DNA from: Bdellovibrio sp.
GTDB lineage: Bacteria; Bdellovibrionota; Bdellovibrionia; Bdellovibrionales; Bdellovibrionaceae
Length of the DNA: 32,820 nucleotides
NCBI GenBank assembly: GCA_020720425.1
Contig: DYOP01000004.1
Location: forward strand, 27,960 to 60,779
Direction: 5' to 3'
Under the pieces are notes generated by a model. It was not told where the DNA came from, made no database searches, and worked only from the letters and a program-made list of their open reading frames with translations. Positions 15,893-25,000 of the stretch are shown in pieces. Position 1 is the stretch's first letter. Each line of letters opens with the position of its first letter. Made by a program: the position numbers and the translations under genes.

Positions 15893-17546
15893 AGTTGACG
15901 ATTTTTTTTATAAATTGGCTCATCTTTTGCCATAAGCTGGTGGGCTTATTTTGTGGTGTAGGTTTTTTATAAGTATAAGTTTTTTTAGTATGGCTGTGAG
16001 CCGATGAACTTGCCTTATTGGGATTAGATTTTGATGAGCCTGGTTTTACATAAGCCCCCGATTTTGGCCCTATAGAAGCTTTTGTGTGGCCCGAAGTGGC
16101 ATGGTGCGCTGTTTTTTTTAAGGCAGGTCTTTCTGAGGGCGACTTGTAACCAGCCTTGTGGGCGGTTTTGTGATCAGCCGTATGAACAGAATTTGGATCA
16201 GCTTTAGTATCTTTTTTTCGGTTGGGATCGTAACCCGAAGAGGGGGCATTTTTTTTGCCGGGTTGGTAATTTGATTTTTGATACCCCGATTTTTTAGGGG
16301 CAGAGCTTTTTGCAAAGCCATAATGAGGCGTATGCCTTTGAGCCTCTGATAGGGTAACTTCAGGTGTTACCAGATCTTTCCCTTCGATATAATCTATTTC
16401 AATTTTATTTTTTAAATAAGCTTCGATCCTTTCAAGCGAATCAACATCTCGGTCACAGGCTAGCGAAAAGGCAAGTCCTGTCGTGTGAGCGCGTCCTGTG
16501 CGGCCAATCCGGTGTACATAAGACTCCGAATCCTGTGGGAGTTCGTAATTTATTACAAGATCCACTCCGGTCACATCAAGACCTCGGGCGGCCACATCCG
16601 TGGCCACTAAAATATGAGACTGGTTAGGATCTTTGAACTGGGCCATGACTTTTTGTCTTTGGCTTTGTGGTAACAAACTAGAAATTCCAAGGGCGGGTAT
16701 TTGGTTTTTCCTCAAAAAAGCCGCAATTCCATCAACTTGATTTTTAAAGTTAGTAAAAACAATGGCCTGTTTAGGCTTATGAATATGAATTAAAGATAAA
16801 AGAAACTGGGGCTTTTCTTCGTGCGAAAGATGAATTAACTTATCAGTCACATTTTCTGATTTTACGAGAGCCGAAGAAAGGTTGATTTCTGTTGGTTCAG
16901 AGCCATACTCGTAAGCCGTTTCAAGTACCTCAAAATTGAGAGTCGCACTTAAAACCAAAAGCTGTCTCTGAGCGGGCGTTCGATTGAGGATATATTTCAT
17001 ATCATCTTTAAAACCCATGTCAAAAAGCCGATCGGCCTCGTCAAAAACGATGCAGCGAACCTGTTTAAGATCGACGTTATGAGATTTGTACAAATCAATG
17101 AGGCGCCCAGGCGTTGCAAAAATAAACTCAACCCCTTGATTTATGGTAGCGATTTGCTTATCCATATTTTCGCCGCCAACAATTGAAATTCCTTTGATAA
17201 AAGTATCTTTTGTCCAGCTTAGAAAAGCTTTAAACACTTGGTCAGCTAACTCCCGAGTGGGTAATAAAACCAAAATAAAGTGCCCCTTTTTCCAGTTCGA
17301 AAATCCCGAATGGGGGTCTTCTGAGGCTCTAAGAACTCGGTCTAAAAGAGGTAATAGGTAGGCTCCCGTTTTTCCGGTCCCTGTTGGGGCTAAAGCAGCA
17401 ATGTCACTTCCTTTTAAAATAAGGGGAATAGACCTGCTTTGCACAGGGGTAGGGGTTAAAAACCCGAGCTCTTGAATGTTTTTTAAAATTTGAGGGTGCA
17501 GTGAAAAATCATTAAATGTATTTATAGTCATAGTCATTTGTGACAC
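15891..17546 (-). CDS. DEAD-box ATP-dependent RNA helicase (RhlE-like)
   Basis: 551 residues. All core motifs are present: Q motif (TPTPVQ, about 31-36), APTGTGKT (53-60), PTRELA, TPGRL, DEAD (169-172), SAT, FTNF, ATDVAARGLD and HRIGRTGRA. The core unwinds or remodels RNA using ATP; likely roles are ribosome assembly, cold adaptation or mRNA decay. Residues from about 400 are a low-complexity basic tail rich in Lys, Ser, His, Thr and Gly, ending in an amphipathic LWQKMSQFIKKIVN. The start is GTG 17546; ATG 17537 is an alternative and neither has a strong ribosome-binding site. It begins 3 bases after the hydrolase stop, so the two genes are probably one operon. Confidence 0.95.
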   Translation of the reverse strand: MSQMTMTINTFNDFSLHPQILKNIQELGFLTPTPVQSRSIPLILKGSDIAALAPTGTGKTGAYLLPLLDRVLRASEDPHSGFSNWKKGHFILVLLPTRELADQVFKAFLSWTKDTFIKGISIVGGENMDKQIATINQGVEFIFATPGRLIDLYKSHNVDLKQVRCIVFDEADRLFDMGFKDDMKYILNRTPAQRQLLVLSATLNFEVLETAYEYGSEPTEINLSSALVKSENVTDKLIHLSHEEKPQFLLSLIHIHKPKQAIVFTNFKNQVDGIAAFLRKNQIPALGISSLLPQSQRQKVMAQFKDPNQSHILVATDVAARGLDVTGVDLVINYELPQDSESYVHRIGRTGRAHTTGLAFSLACDRDVDSLERIEAYLKNKIEIDYIEGKDLVTPEVTLSEAQRHTPHYGFAKSSAPKKSGYQKSNYQPGKKNAPSSGYDPNRKKDTKADPNSVHTADHKTAHKAGYKSPSERPALKKTAHHATSGHTKASIGPKSGAYVKPGSSKSNPNKASSSAHSHTKKTYTYKKPTPQNKPTSLWQKMSQFIKKIVN

Positions 17547-17549
17547 AGA

Positions 17550-18434
17550 CTAAGGTGGCAAGGCGCCTTTGTCAAAGTTTACAAATTCAAGAAGGTTTTG
17601 AACAAAAATTAAAGGCTGATCAAAGTGTACCCAGTGTCCGGCCTTTTTAATAACAACGCCACGAGAGTTTTTATTTGTTTGCAACATTTTGGTAAAGGTT
17701 GAGGACGCTAGGTCTTTAGAGTTTTCACCACGAATAACTAAAGAGGGGCATTTAACCGAAAACCACTCTTCCCATTGATTTTGAGATCGTCCAAGAGCTA
17801 TGGTTTCGAGCATGGCAGTTTTTGAAAAACGCCAGTCAGCGGCGGGAGCATGGCCAGAGACGTCTTGATCGCTCGTCCCACGGGCCGTTTCAGCGATATT
17901 TGAGTAAAGATATTGGGCTAGGGTAACCCCTCCCTGCTGGCCCCAAGGAGTTTTTAAAAAATCATTTAATAGCCATGTTTTTGCGGCTAATTTATTAACA
18001 AAAGGGGTGGGGATAGATTCAAGTAAGTGCTGATAAAAGGGGGTTGCCTCGGGCGAGGGCTCGGGCCCCATATCCTCTAAAATGAGGTGACTTAAATATT
18101 GTGGATAAGTGTGTGCATAAGACAGAGCATTGCGTGCGCCCATGGAGTGTCCTACAAGGATAATTGGGTTCCATTGAAGTTCTTGCCTAATCAATTCGAC
18201 ATCGGCGGCGTAATCTTTAGGCGCAAAGCCAGAAGTGGGATGAAATGATTTACCGTGCCCGCGCTGATCAAAAGTTAAACTCTGGTGGTCAGAGGGAAGT
18301 TGGGTAACAATGCGGCGCCAATTAAGTCCAAAACCCATAAGACCATGCAAAAATATCCAATTATGGGGGTGCCCTGATGGGGCCCCCTGGCCTTGAGTGA
18401 TTTGATAATTGAATTGAGATAAATATGATGTCAT
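17550..18434 (-). CDS. Alpha/beta-hydrolase (YbfF/ABHD11-like esterase)
   Basis: 294-residue soluble hydrolase. The fold is marked by FLHGLMG (oxyanion-hole loop), FDQRGHGKS, the nucleophile elbow GHSMG (Ser97), an acidic segment RGENSKD and the catalytic His267 in AGHWVHFDQP. The motif LILEDMGPEPSP after the elbow resembles the YbfF/ABHD11 subgroup of carboxylesterases. Substrate unknown, probably a short acyl ester or thioester. ATG 18434 is divergent from pcnB with only 12 bases between the two start codons. The DEAD-box helicase follows almost directly; no functional link is obvious. Confidence 0.88.
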   Translation of the reverse strand: MTSYLSQFNYQITQGQGAPSGHPHNWIFLHGLMGFGLNWRRIVTQLPSDHQSLTFDQRGHGKSFHPTSGFAPKDYAADVELIRQELQWNPIILVGHSMGARNALSYAHTYPQYLSHLILEDMGPEPSPEATPFYQHLLESIPTPFVNKLAAKTWLLNDFLKTPWGQQGGVTLAQYLYSNIAETARGTSDQDVSGHAPAADWRFSKTAMLETIALGRSQNQWEEWFSVKCPSLVIRGENSKDLASSTFTKMLQTNKNSRGVVIKKAGHWVHFDQPLIFVQNLLEFVNFDKGALPP

Positions 18435-18446
18435 AACTGAGCTACC

Positions 18447-19685
18447 ATGGAGGTTAAATCAATACCACGCCTACAGGCAAGCGACATCGACCCACGAGCC
18501 TTTGAGATTGTACAAAAACTACAATCCAAGGGTCATAAATCATTTTTGGTGGGGGGTTGCGTAAGAGATCTTTTGCTGGGCATTAGTCCCAAGGATTTTG
18601 ATATTGCTACTTCTGCAACGCCTCAAGAGGTCAGAAGAGCGGTGCCTTCAAGCTATTTAATTGGCCGAAGATTTAAACTTGTTTTAGCAAAAAGGGGAGT
18701 TGATCAATTTGAAATTGCAACCTTTAGACAGGGGGCACCTTCTCCCAACAATGAGTTAGAACAAGAGCTCTCCGAAACCCAAGAAGAACAAGAAGAAGCT
18801 AAATTTATAGATGATGATAATTATTTTGGCACACCCGAACAGGATGCCGTAAGAAGAGATTTTACAGTTAATGCCCTATTTTATGATCCAATTAAAAATG
18901 AGCTGATTGATTTTGTTAGGGCTCAGCAAGATTTAGAAGATAGGATTTTGCGCATCATCGGGGCTCCTGAGCGAAGAATTGTCGAAGATCCGATTCGTTC
19001 GCTAAGGGCCATAAGGCTGTCTCATAAAATTGGATTTACTATTGAGGCCAGTTTAAAAAAGGCTATTCAAAGCTATGCTCCGGCCGTTGCCCTAACGGCG
19101 TTACCAAGGCGAAGAGAAGAGTATTTAAAAATATTTAAATTAGAAAACCCATTGTTACCCCTGTTTGAGCTTTATGATTTGGGTTTAGTTCAAACCTGCC
19201 TTCCCTCTTTATGTCCGCTATTTGGCTCAGTTTATGGGCAAAATCTTTTGCGTTACCACTTTCAGAGTTTTCAAGACAAAAAAGAGCAGGGAGAGGCTGA
19301 TCCGCGATTTATATTTTTACCTATTGCTTTGGCTATTCGTGATTTTTATTCTGAAAAAGATCTTGATTGGATTGATTGGGTTTTGCGAACGGAGTTAGGT
19401 GCTTTTAAAAATGAGACTTTATTTATCACCTCTATTTTAGATGCTCAAAATAAGTTACCAAAGATAGATTCTTTTGTAAAGCGTAGCCGAAAGCGGCAGT
19501 TAAATCTTCTAAAAATGCCAGGCTTTGATTTTATCTATCGGGCGATTATTTATGATTATCAATTATCCGACTTCGATTTAATGAGATGGGAAAATGTTCT
19601 TTTGATGCTCTCCCAGCCAGAGGTTTTAAAACCAATGCCCACAGAAACCCAAGAGCCGTCCACAGAAGTGGTAACCGAGTTTTAA
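18447..19685 (+). CDS. pcnB: Poly(A) polymerase / tRNA nucleotidyltransferase family protein (PcnB-like)
   Basis: 412 residues, class II nucleotidyltransferase. The N-terminal catalytic domain shows FLVGGCVRDLLLG, the metal-binding Asp50-x-Asp52 (KDFDIAT), RRDFTVNALFYD and the neck segment EDPIRSLRAIRLSHKIGF. The sequence is closer to poly(A) polymerase I, which adds 3' tails that promote RNA decay, than to the HD-domain CCA-adding enzyme, but the two are hard to separate by eye. An acidic insertion (about residues 108-128, rich in Glu) lies between the metal motif and RRDFTVNAL. Start ATG 18447; a canonical ribosome-binding site is not evident in the 12-base gap to the divergent hydrolase. 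Confidence 0.88.
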   Translation: MEVKSIPRLQASDIDPRAFEIVQKLQSKGHKSFLVGGCVRDLLLGISPKDFDIATSATPQEVRRAVPSSYLIGRRFKLVLAKRGVDQFEIATFRQGAPSPNNELEQELSETQEEQEEAKFIDDDNYFGTPEQDAVRRDFTVNALFYDPIKNELIDFVRAQQDLEDRILRIIGAPERRIVEDPIRSLRAIRLSHKIGFTIEASLKKAIQSYAPAVALTALPRRREEYLKIFKLENPLLPLFELYDLGLVQTCLPSLCPLFGSVYGQNLLRYHFQSFQDKKEQGEADPRFIFLPIALAIRDFYSEKDLDWIDWVLRTELGAFKNETLFITSILDAQNKLPKIDSFVKRSRKRQLNLLKMPGFDFIYRAIIYDYQLSDFDLMRWENVLLMLSQPEVLKPMPTETQEPSTEVVTEF

Positions 19686-19731
19686 TGCTAATTTGGCGTT
19701 TGTTCGGAATTTATCACGTTGTTGTTTTTGA

Positions 19732-19780
19732 TAAAGCCTTTGCAGAAAATAACAACTTGTCATTTTCTACAAAGGCTTTA
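19732..19780. repeat. Long inverted repeat downstream of pcnB
   Basis: Arms of 19 bases (19732-19750 and 19762-19780) pair with a single C/A mismatch around an 11-base loop; the outer part is TAAAGCCTTTG/CAAAGGCTTTA. It could terminate pcnB transcription, but no T run follows on the plus strand. It may also mark the boundary of an inserted segment carrying the ATPase gene. Confidence 0.7.
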
Positions 19781-19808
19781 CAATAATATACAACTTGCTA
19801 CAAAAGTA

Positions 19809-19822
19809 GTTTATATATAAAC
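19809..19822. promoter_or_regulatory. Perfect 14-base palindrome, possible operator of the ATPase gene
   Basis: GTTTATATATAAAC is its own reverse complement and lies 12 bases before the ATPase start codon. It overlaps a weak -10-like TATAAA (19816-19821) that follows TTGCTA (19795-19800) at a short 15-base spacing. A small hairpin CTAC-AAAA-GTAG is adjacent on the left. A dimeric repressor site is plausible but unproven. Confidence 0.4.
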
Positions 19823-19834
19823 AAGGTAGATAAT

Positions 19835-21043
19835 ATGCCTCACATAAGACAAAGATATGTTACCAATCTGATCGAAAAGGCAAAACTATTGAGTCCTATT
19901 GTAGGGTTACTAGGACATAGGCAGGTTGGCAAAACGACAGTTTTAGAGTTATTAGCAAACTCTTACAGCACACTGGACTCAAAATCATTGCTTGATATGG
20001 CCAATAAATTTCCGGAAGAGTTTTTAGTAAATCATCATTCTGGGTTTCAAGCTATTGACGAATGTCAGCTGGCGCCGGCCCTGTTTCCGGCGCTTAAAGA
20101 GTGGGTAAGAAAAAAAAAACAACCCGGTCAATTTTTACTTTCTGGAAGTGTACGCTTTACGAGTCGAAAATTGATTCAAGAATCTTTAACTGGCAGAATC
20201 GTAAATTTTGAACTGCTACCACTTTCCGTGAGTGAAATAGCACAACTCGAGCTACCACAAACGCTTAAAATGATCATGACTAAGCTAACAATAGAAAAGG
20301 CCGCCTCCGCACTACTCAGTATTGAAAATTCAAATAAAAAAAAGAAGGAAAGCCATTACTACTATGATCGAGGGGGGCTACCCGGAGTTTGCTTTATTAA
20401 TGACCCTCGCTTAAGGGCCTTGCAAATTAAAGAGCAGCTACTGACTTTGCTAGACCGCGATGTCCGCCTCGTTTATCCAACTTCGGTTCCGTATTTACAA
20501 ATTCTAAATTTGGCTCAATTTATGGCGCGGCACCAAGGTGAACCCCTTAATTATACCAAAGCAAAAGTGGCAACCGGTCTATCGGTTTCCACCATAAAAA
20601 AGCTTCTGTATGCATTTGAAGCTGTGTTTTTGCTTCGACGTTTGCCTATAATGGGAGATCTGACCGGCGAGATCTATTATCTCGAAGATCAAGCCGAGGC
20701 CAACTTTTTAGCTGATGGCCAAATTGATGACCATGATCAATTTATTCACTTTATTTATCGAAATTTTAGAGTTCAATTTTATTATAAAATAGGCTCAAAC
20801 TTTCGTGAGTTTAGTTTTTTTTCTAGAGCTAAAATTCACATACCTTATGCGATTGAAGAAAGTGGAGTTAAATTAGGGATTCTCCCCATTCAAGAAATTT
20901 TGCCCTCAAGGCAAGAAAGATCAGCTGCTTCTAGTTTTTTAAAACGTTTTGGTAACGCAAAAATACTTTTTGTTAATCGAGGTCAAAAAGTCAAAGTTAT
21001 CAACGAAAGATCGCTACTGGCTCCCGTCGATTATTTTATTTAG
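19835..21043 (+). CDS. AAA_14/DUF4143-type ATPase
   Basis: 402 residues. The N-terminal P-loop domain has Walker A GHRQVGKTT (27-35), a Walker B-like FQAIDECQLAP, a sensor-type FLLSGSVRF and the SLTGRIVNFELLPLS segment typical of these STAND-like ATPases. A winged-helix-like LSVSTIKKLLYAFEAVFLLRRLP marks the DUF4143 part. In many relatives the C-terminus is a PD-(D/E)xK nuclease-like fold; here the residues (REFSFFSRAKIHIPYAIEES) do not show a convincing nuclease active site. The cellular role of the family is poorly known; members are patchily distributed and often horizontally acquired. It is a single gene preceded by inverted repeats and followed by a decayed subtilase gene, which fits an unstable locus. 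Confidence 0.82.
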   Translation: MPHIRQRYVTNLIEKAKLLSPIVGLLGHRQVGKTTVLELLANSYSTLDSKSLLDMANKFPEEFLVNHHSGFQAIDECQLAPALFPALKEWVRKKKQPGQFLLSGSVRFTSRKLIQESLTGRIVNFELLPLSVSEIAQLELPQTLKMIMTKLTIEKAASALLSIENSNKKKKESHYYYDRGGLPGVCFINDPRLRALQIKEQLLTLLDRDVRLVYPTSVPYLQILNLAQFMARHQGEPLNYTKAKVATGLSVSTIKKLLYAFEAVFLLRRLPIMGDLTGEIYYLEDQAEANFLADGQIDDHDQFIHFIYRNFRVQFYYKIGSNFREFSFFSRAKIHIPYAIEESGVKLGILPIQEILPSRQERSAASSFLKRFGNAKILFVNRGQKVKVINERSLLAPVDYFI

Positions 21044-21060
21044 TGGGCAGGCATTATTTG

Positions 21061-22817
21061 CTAGTTGCTGCAATTAGCAACATTCACCTTAATAGCCTTT
21101 GTAAGTTTTTTTGTAAGGCCTGAGCTTATTCTGGCTTGGTAGACACCCTTATCACTAAGTCCGATATTTTTAATGGTTAAGATGGATTGATTTTGATCAG
21201 AAATAACTTTGCCATCTTTAAGCCATTCATAATTCACTAACTCGGAAGATGAAGATGTTTTTCCAACTTTTAGTTGCAGATCGCTGCCCGTAGCCAGTCC
21301 TAAGCTTTCGGAGTGGCTCGCGATTTCAATCAGTCCCGCCGCCTGAGATCTGTCTAAATTAGAAGTTAAGGGTAACCCTGTGTCATCAGCAACCGAGTCC
21401 ATCAGTTTTTTTAAATCTAAAAGTTTTCCACCTATTGCAAAATTTGAAAAACTACTATCAACCTGTGAACCCCTAATAAAAAACTTTTTAACTTGTTCGG
21501 GGGTTATTGAAAACCCCCTTGATTCGGCAAGCCCAATGATCATAGCTGCGGCCCCTGCTACGACGGGTGAGGCCATAGAGGTTCCTTCCAAGCTACCATA
21601 TCCATTCGGAATTGTAGAATAAATTTTACCATAAGTGCTATCAGATCCTGGTGCCATTATATCGACATAGGTAGAAGAGTAATTTGAAAAGCTGCTCTTT
21701 TTTTTAGTTGAAGCATCAAACGAGCCCACACTTAACATGCCTGAAACATTAACTGTATAGGCTGCTGGATAAAATAAAAACGAAGAGTTAAGTTGCTTGC
21801 CATCATTGCCCGCGGCGGCAATGACAAAAACACCTTTTGAATTGGCATATTTAATCGCTTCTAAAAATGAAGAAGTTGTTTGGCCCCTCCCAGACTCATA
21901 TTGAAAACTTTGGCCCCATTATCAGCCGCCCAGTATATACCGTTAGTAACAGTAGACGTGTTTACACTTTGTCCATCGTTAGATACCTTGACGGGCATGA
22001 TTTTAATATAAGCCCCGGCTGTTCCGCTTATGCCCTGATTGTTGTTAGCTTGAGCGGCGATGATACCAGAGACATGGGTGCCATGAATTCCCGAATCCAA
22101 ATAGTTATCACTTGGAGCAACAACTTTTCCATTTTCCATAAGAATCATATTTGATAAATCGGGATGAGTAGTTTGAACGCCCGTATCAATAACGGCGACT
22201 CGTACTTCTTTGTTAATTCCGTTATTTGAGTTGTAGGCTTGGGCAAAAGCTTCGGGATGATGAATTGAGTTTAAATAATTTTGTTTAGAGTAAGAGGGAT
22301 CATTCGGGGCAGAGCTGACTATTTTAATTTGATAATCTCGGTCAATTTCAACAAGACATGAGTCTTTAAGCATTTCTTGGTAAACCTCAAGGCCCGAAAT
22401 TTTTTTGGAAACTTTATAACTAAACGTGGTGAATTTTGCATTGTGGGATAAAAGTTTTAGATTTTCAGTCAGGTCACTTTGGTGACCAAATTGAGTAAAA
22501 CATTCATTGTTTATTGTTACCAAAAGATCATCATCAGGATAAAAAGTTTCGTTTTTTAATTCTTCAGGAAATCGTTGTTTGGGTTCAGTCATTTCAATAG
22601 CAGCAATTTTATTAAACGATTTTGGTTCTGAGCAATTAACTTCGGGTCAGGGAGTCGTATCAATTTCAGGAGAAGGATTGTTTGGATCAATAATAGATGA
22701 GGCAGATAATTGCCCATCTTGATCTACTAAAAAACCTTGGCTGCAATTATTAAATAAAAATAAAAAGGGAACAATAAAGGCCAAATAAAATAATTTATAA
22801 TTTGACTTAATATTCAC
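21061..22817 (-). pseudogene. Broken subtilisin-like (S8) serine protease lipoprotein gene
   Basis: The intact gene would start at GTG 22817 behind GGGGGGAG and encode a lipoprotein signal (FLFLFNNC) followed by an S8 protease with the catalytic Asp (AVIDTGVQTTHPDL), His (GTHVSGIIAA), oxyanion Asn (IAAAGNDG) and Ser (GTSMASP), then a C-terminal Ig-like domain (YEWLKDGKVI, DKGVYQARI). Two lesions break it. An in-frame TGA at 22649-22647 follows DTTP, and coding resumes in the same frame with PEVNCSEPK. A one-base loss in the short T run at plus 21879-21881 shifts the frame after NMSLGGAK, so the His-containing part ends at 21861 and the Ser-containing part continues in another frame. Otherwise the sequence looks well preserved, suggesting recent decay or sequence errors. 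Read-through or recoding cannot be excluded. Confidence 0.85.
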
Positions 22818-23042
22818 TTTTAGCTCCCCCCTAAGAAAAAAAAGACTACCCCTTGATTTTAAGTGATAAAACATAAATTCTAAATAAAAATCCGAGAGTG
22901 TATTGTTTTAGTTCAATTTACAAAATACAATTTACAAAATGCTCATCGCTCAAAATGCATTTAAATAGTCGGTCTTAACTCTATTTTTTATTTCATGCCG
23001 AGTTGCCTCGTGTTCGTTTATCGCTAGAGCCGCTATTATTGG

Positions 23043-24122
23043 TTAAGCGGCCTTAGAGTTTGAGCTTAATAGAGCAATAAGAGCGGGCCCTATATCTGCT
23101 AGATCAAGAACATTGTCAACAGCGCCTAATTGAATAGCGGCATGGGGCATTCCAAATACAACGCAGGTTTTTTCTGATTGAGCAAAGGTAACAGCACCTT
23201 GTTGCTTCATACTAAGTAACCCTTGTGCTCCATCTTTGCCCATCCCAGTGAGTACAATACCGATCGCATTTTTTCCTAAAAGCTGAGCTACAGATTTCAT
23301 CATGTAATCAGCAGCAGGCCTAACTCCATGTAAAATAGGTTTTTGATTAAGCCTAACGCAAAGCTGGATCCCATTTTTTTCAAGCTCCATATGGTAGTTA
23401 CCAGGAGCGATGAGAACACGCCCCGGTAAAATTTTATCTCCATCCGCGCCCTCTTTAACCTCAAAAGGAAATTTGGTATTTAATGTTTCAGCATAAGTTT
23501 TTGTAAAAACGGGGGGCATGTGCTGAGTAATAATAATAGGAGGGGGATTGGGCGGTAGGGTTGATAGAAAAACCTTTAATGCTTCAGTCCCTCCGGTTGA
23601 TGAGGCAATAGCGATGAGTTTAGAATGAGTTTTTGAGTTAAAAGGAGTTACTCTTGATGTAGCACTATGATTATTCGTATGAGAAGTTTTAAGAGTATGC
23701 ACATGCTTAGAAATAATGCGAGCCTTTGCGGCCGATAAAACTTTTTCAACCATCGCGGGGGCAAGGGCATCAAGGTTACTCATTGAATCCATGGCGGGTT
23801 TTTCGAGTACGTCAATAGCCCCAAGTTCAAGAGCCTTAAGCGCGGTTTGCGAGTGCGCGGGAGCAACTCCACTAAAGATAAGAGTGCGGGTGGGCATAAA
23901 CTCCATAACTTTTTCAAGAAATGTTAATCCGTCCATTTTAGGCATTTCAATATCTAAAATCATAACATCAGGTTTGTTTTCAAGCATAATTTCACGTGCC
24001 ACAAATGGATCAGGGGCTTGGCCAATAATTTCAATTTGATCGGAATGCGAAAACATATGAGTTAATATTTTTCGCATAACGGCACTATCATCAACAATTA
24101 ATAATTTAACCTTTTGATTCAT
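23043..24122 (-). CDS. cheB: Chemotaxis response regulator methylesterase/deamidase CheB
   Basis: 359 residues. The N-terminal receiver domain has DD at 11-12 and the phosphoacceptor Asp57 (ILDIEMPKMDG). A linker of about 45 residues is rich in Ser/Thr/His/Asn. The C-terminal methylesterase has Ser175 (ASSTGGTEAL), His201 (TQHMPP) and Asp297 (TGMGKDGAQG). It removes methyl groups from receptor glutamates when phosphorylated by CheA. The start ATG overlaps the cheR stop as ATGA, implying translational coupling. It is the last gene of cheA-cheR-cheB. Confidence 0.97.
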   Translation of the reverse strand: MNQKVKLLIVDDSAVMRKILTHMFSHSDQIEIIGQAPDPFVAREIMLENKPDVMILDIEMPKMDGLTFLEKVMEFMPTRTLIFSGVAPAHSQTALKALELGAIDVLEKPAMDSMSNLDALAPAMVEKVLSAAKARIISKHVHTLKTSHTNNHSATSRVTPFNSKTHSKLIAIASSTGGTEALKVFLSTLPPNPPPIIITQHMPPVFTKTYAETLNTKFPFEVKEGADGDKILPGRVLIAPGNYHMELEKNGIQLCVRLNQKPILHGVRPAADYMMKSVAQLLGKNAIGIVLTGMGKDGAQGLLSMKQQGAVTFAQSEKTCVVFGMPHAAIQLGAVDNVLDLADIGPALIALLSSNSKAA

Positions 24123-24985
24123 GGTGACCTCTTTTGATAGACGGCTTGTTGAACCGATACAAGTTGTTTAGTAACAGATGTTCCCGATTCGGAGTGCCCC
24201 ACAACCAAGTGGCCCCCCGAGGTCAGAGTTGAAGCGAGCTGATTAATTACATTTTGAACTGTCGGAGGATCAAAATAAATTAATACATTTCGGCAAAATA
24301 TCAGATCAAATGATTTTGTAAATTTATATTGGCCTAGGACTAAATTAAATCTTCCAAAATCAATAAGTCCCATTAACTCCGGAAGGGCTTGGTAACCCGC
24401 TTGTCCCTTTATGATGGCTCGAGTAAAATATTTATTTCTTAAATGTAAGGGAAGTCCATCCATTTCGTTTTCGGTGTATAAGCCTGAGGCTGCTTTAGCT
24501 AAAACCTCAAGGTCGATATCGGTAGCTAAAATTTTAGATTTTGAAATTTGCGCAGGCGTTAAATTTTCGAGTAATGAAATAGCTAAGCTATAAGGCTCTT
24601 GTCCTGTCGAGCTTGCCGCACACCAAACCCTGAGTTCTTGCCGAGTATCACGATGAGATTTTAGCAACTTATTTAAAAAATCAAAATGGGGTTGTTCTCT
24701 AAAAAAGTGAGTTTTGTTTGTGGTAAGGCTTGTGACAAATTCATTTGTAAATTTTGGATTTGGTTTGTCAAAAAAACTTTTTAAATCAGAATAGTTTTTT
24801 AGCTGATAGGACCTGAGTAAGCGACTGAGCCTGTTTTGCATTAAAGAAATATTTTTTGGATTATATGGTAAATGAATACCTGTTAAATCATATATTTTTT
24901 TACTAAAAAATAAAAAATCATTTTCGCTAATTCCATTAGTCGTTGATAAGTCCGCAGATAATGATTTTGCCGCTCTTTGGCTCAT
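24119..24985 (-). CDS. cheR: Chemoreceptor methyltransferase CheR
   Basis: 288 residues. An N-terminal helical domain (FSKKIYDLTGIHLP, NRLSRLLR, SLTTNKTHFFREQPHF) precedes the SAM-binding domain (RVWCAASSTGQEPYSLAI; LATDIDLEVLAKA; FDLIFCRNVLIYFD). It methylates receptor glutamates, opposing CheB. ATG 24985 has AAGGGAA upstream, 15 bases after the cheA stop. No C-terminal TPR or receptor-binding pentapeptide partner is visible here. Confidence 0.97.
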   Translation of the reverse strand: MSQRAAKSLSADLSTTNGISENDFLFFSKKIYDLTGIHLPYNPKNISLMQNRLSRLLRSYQLKNYSDLKSFFDKPNPKFTNEFVTSLTTNKTHFFREQPHFDFLNKLLKSHRDTRQELRVWCAASSTGQEPYSLAISLLENLTPAQISKSKILATDIDLEVLAKAASGLYTENEMDGLPLHLRNKYFTRAIIKGQAGYQALPELMGLIDFGRFNLVLGQYKFTKSFDLIFCRNVLIYFDPPTVQNVINQLASTLTSGGHLVVGHSESGTSVTKQLVSVQQAVYQKRSP

Positions 24986-25000
24986 CAGATTCCCTTTTTT

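Noticed and set aside
16364-16627. 87-codon plus-strand ORF opposite the helicase
   Set aside because: Antisense shadow of conserved DEAD-box motifs.
22914-22941. 14-base tandem duplication (CAATTTACAAAAT-type)
   Set aside because: Only two copies in AT-rich intergenic DNA; too short to suggest an array or a regulatory repeat.
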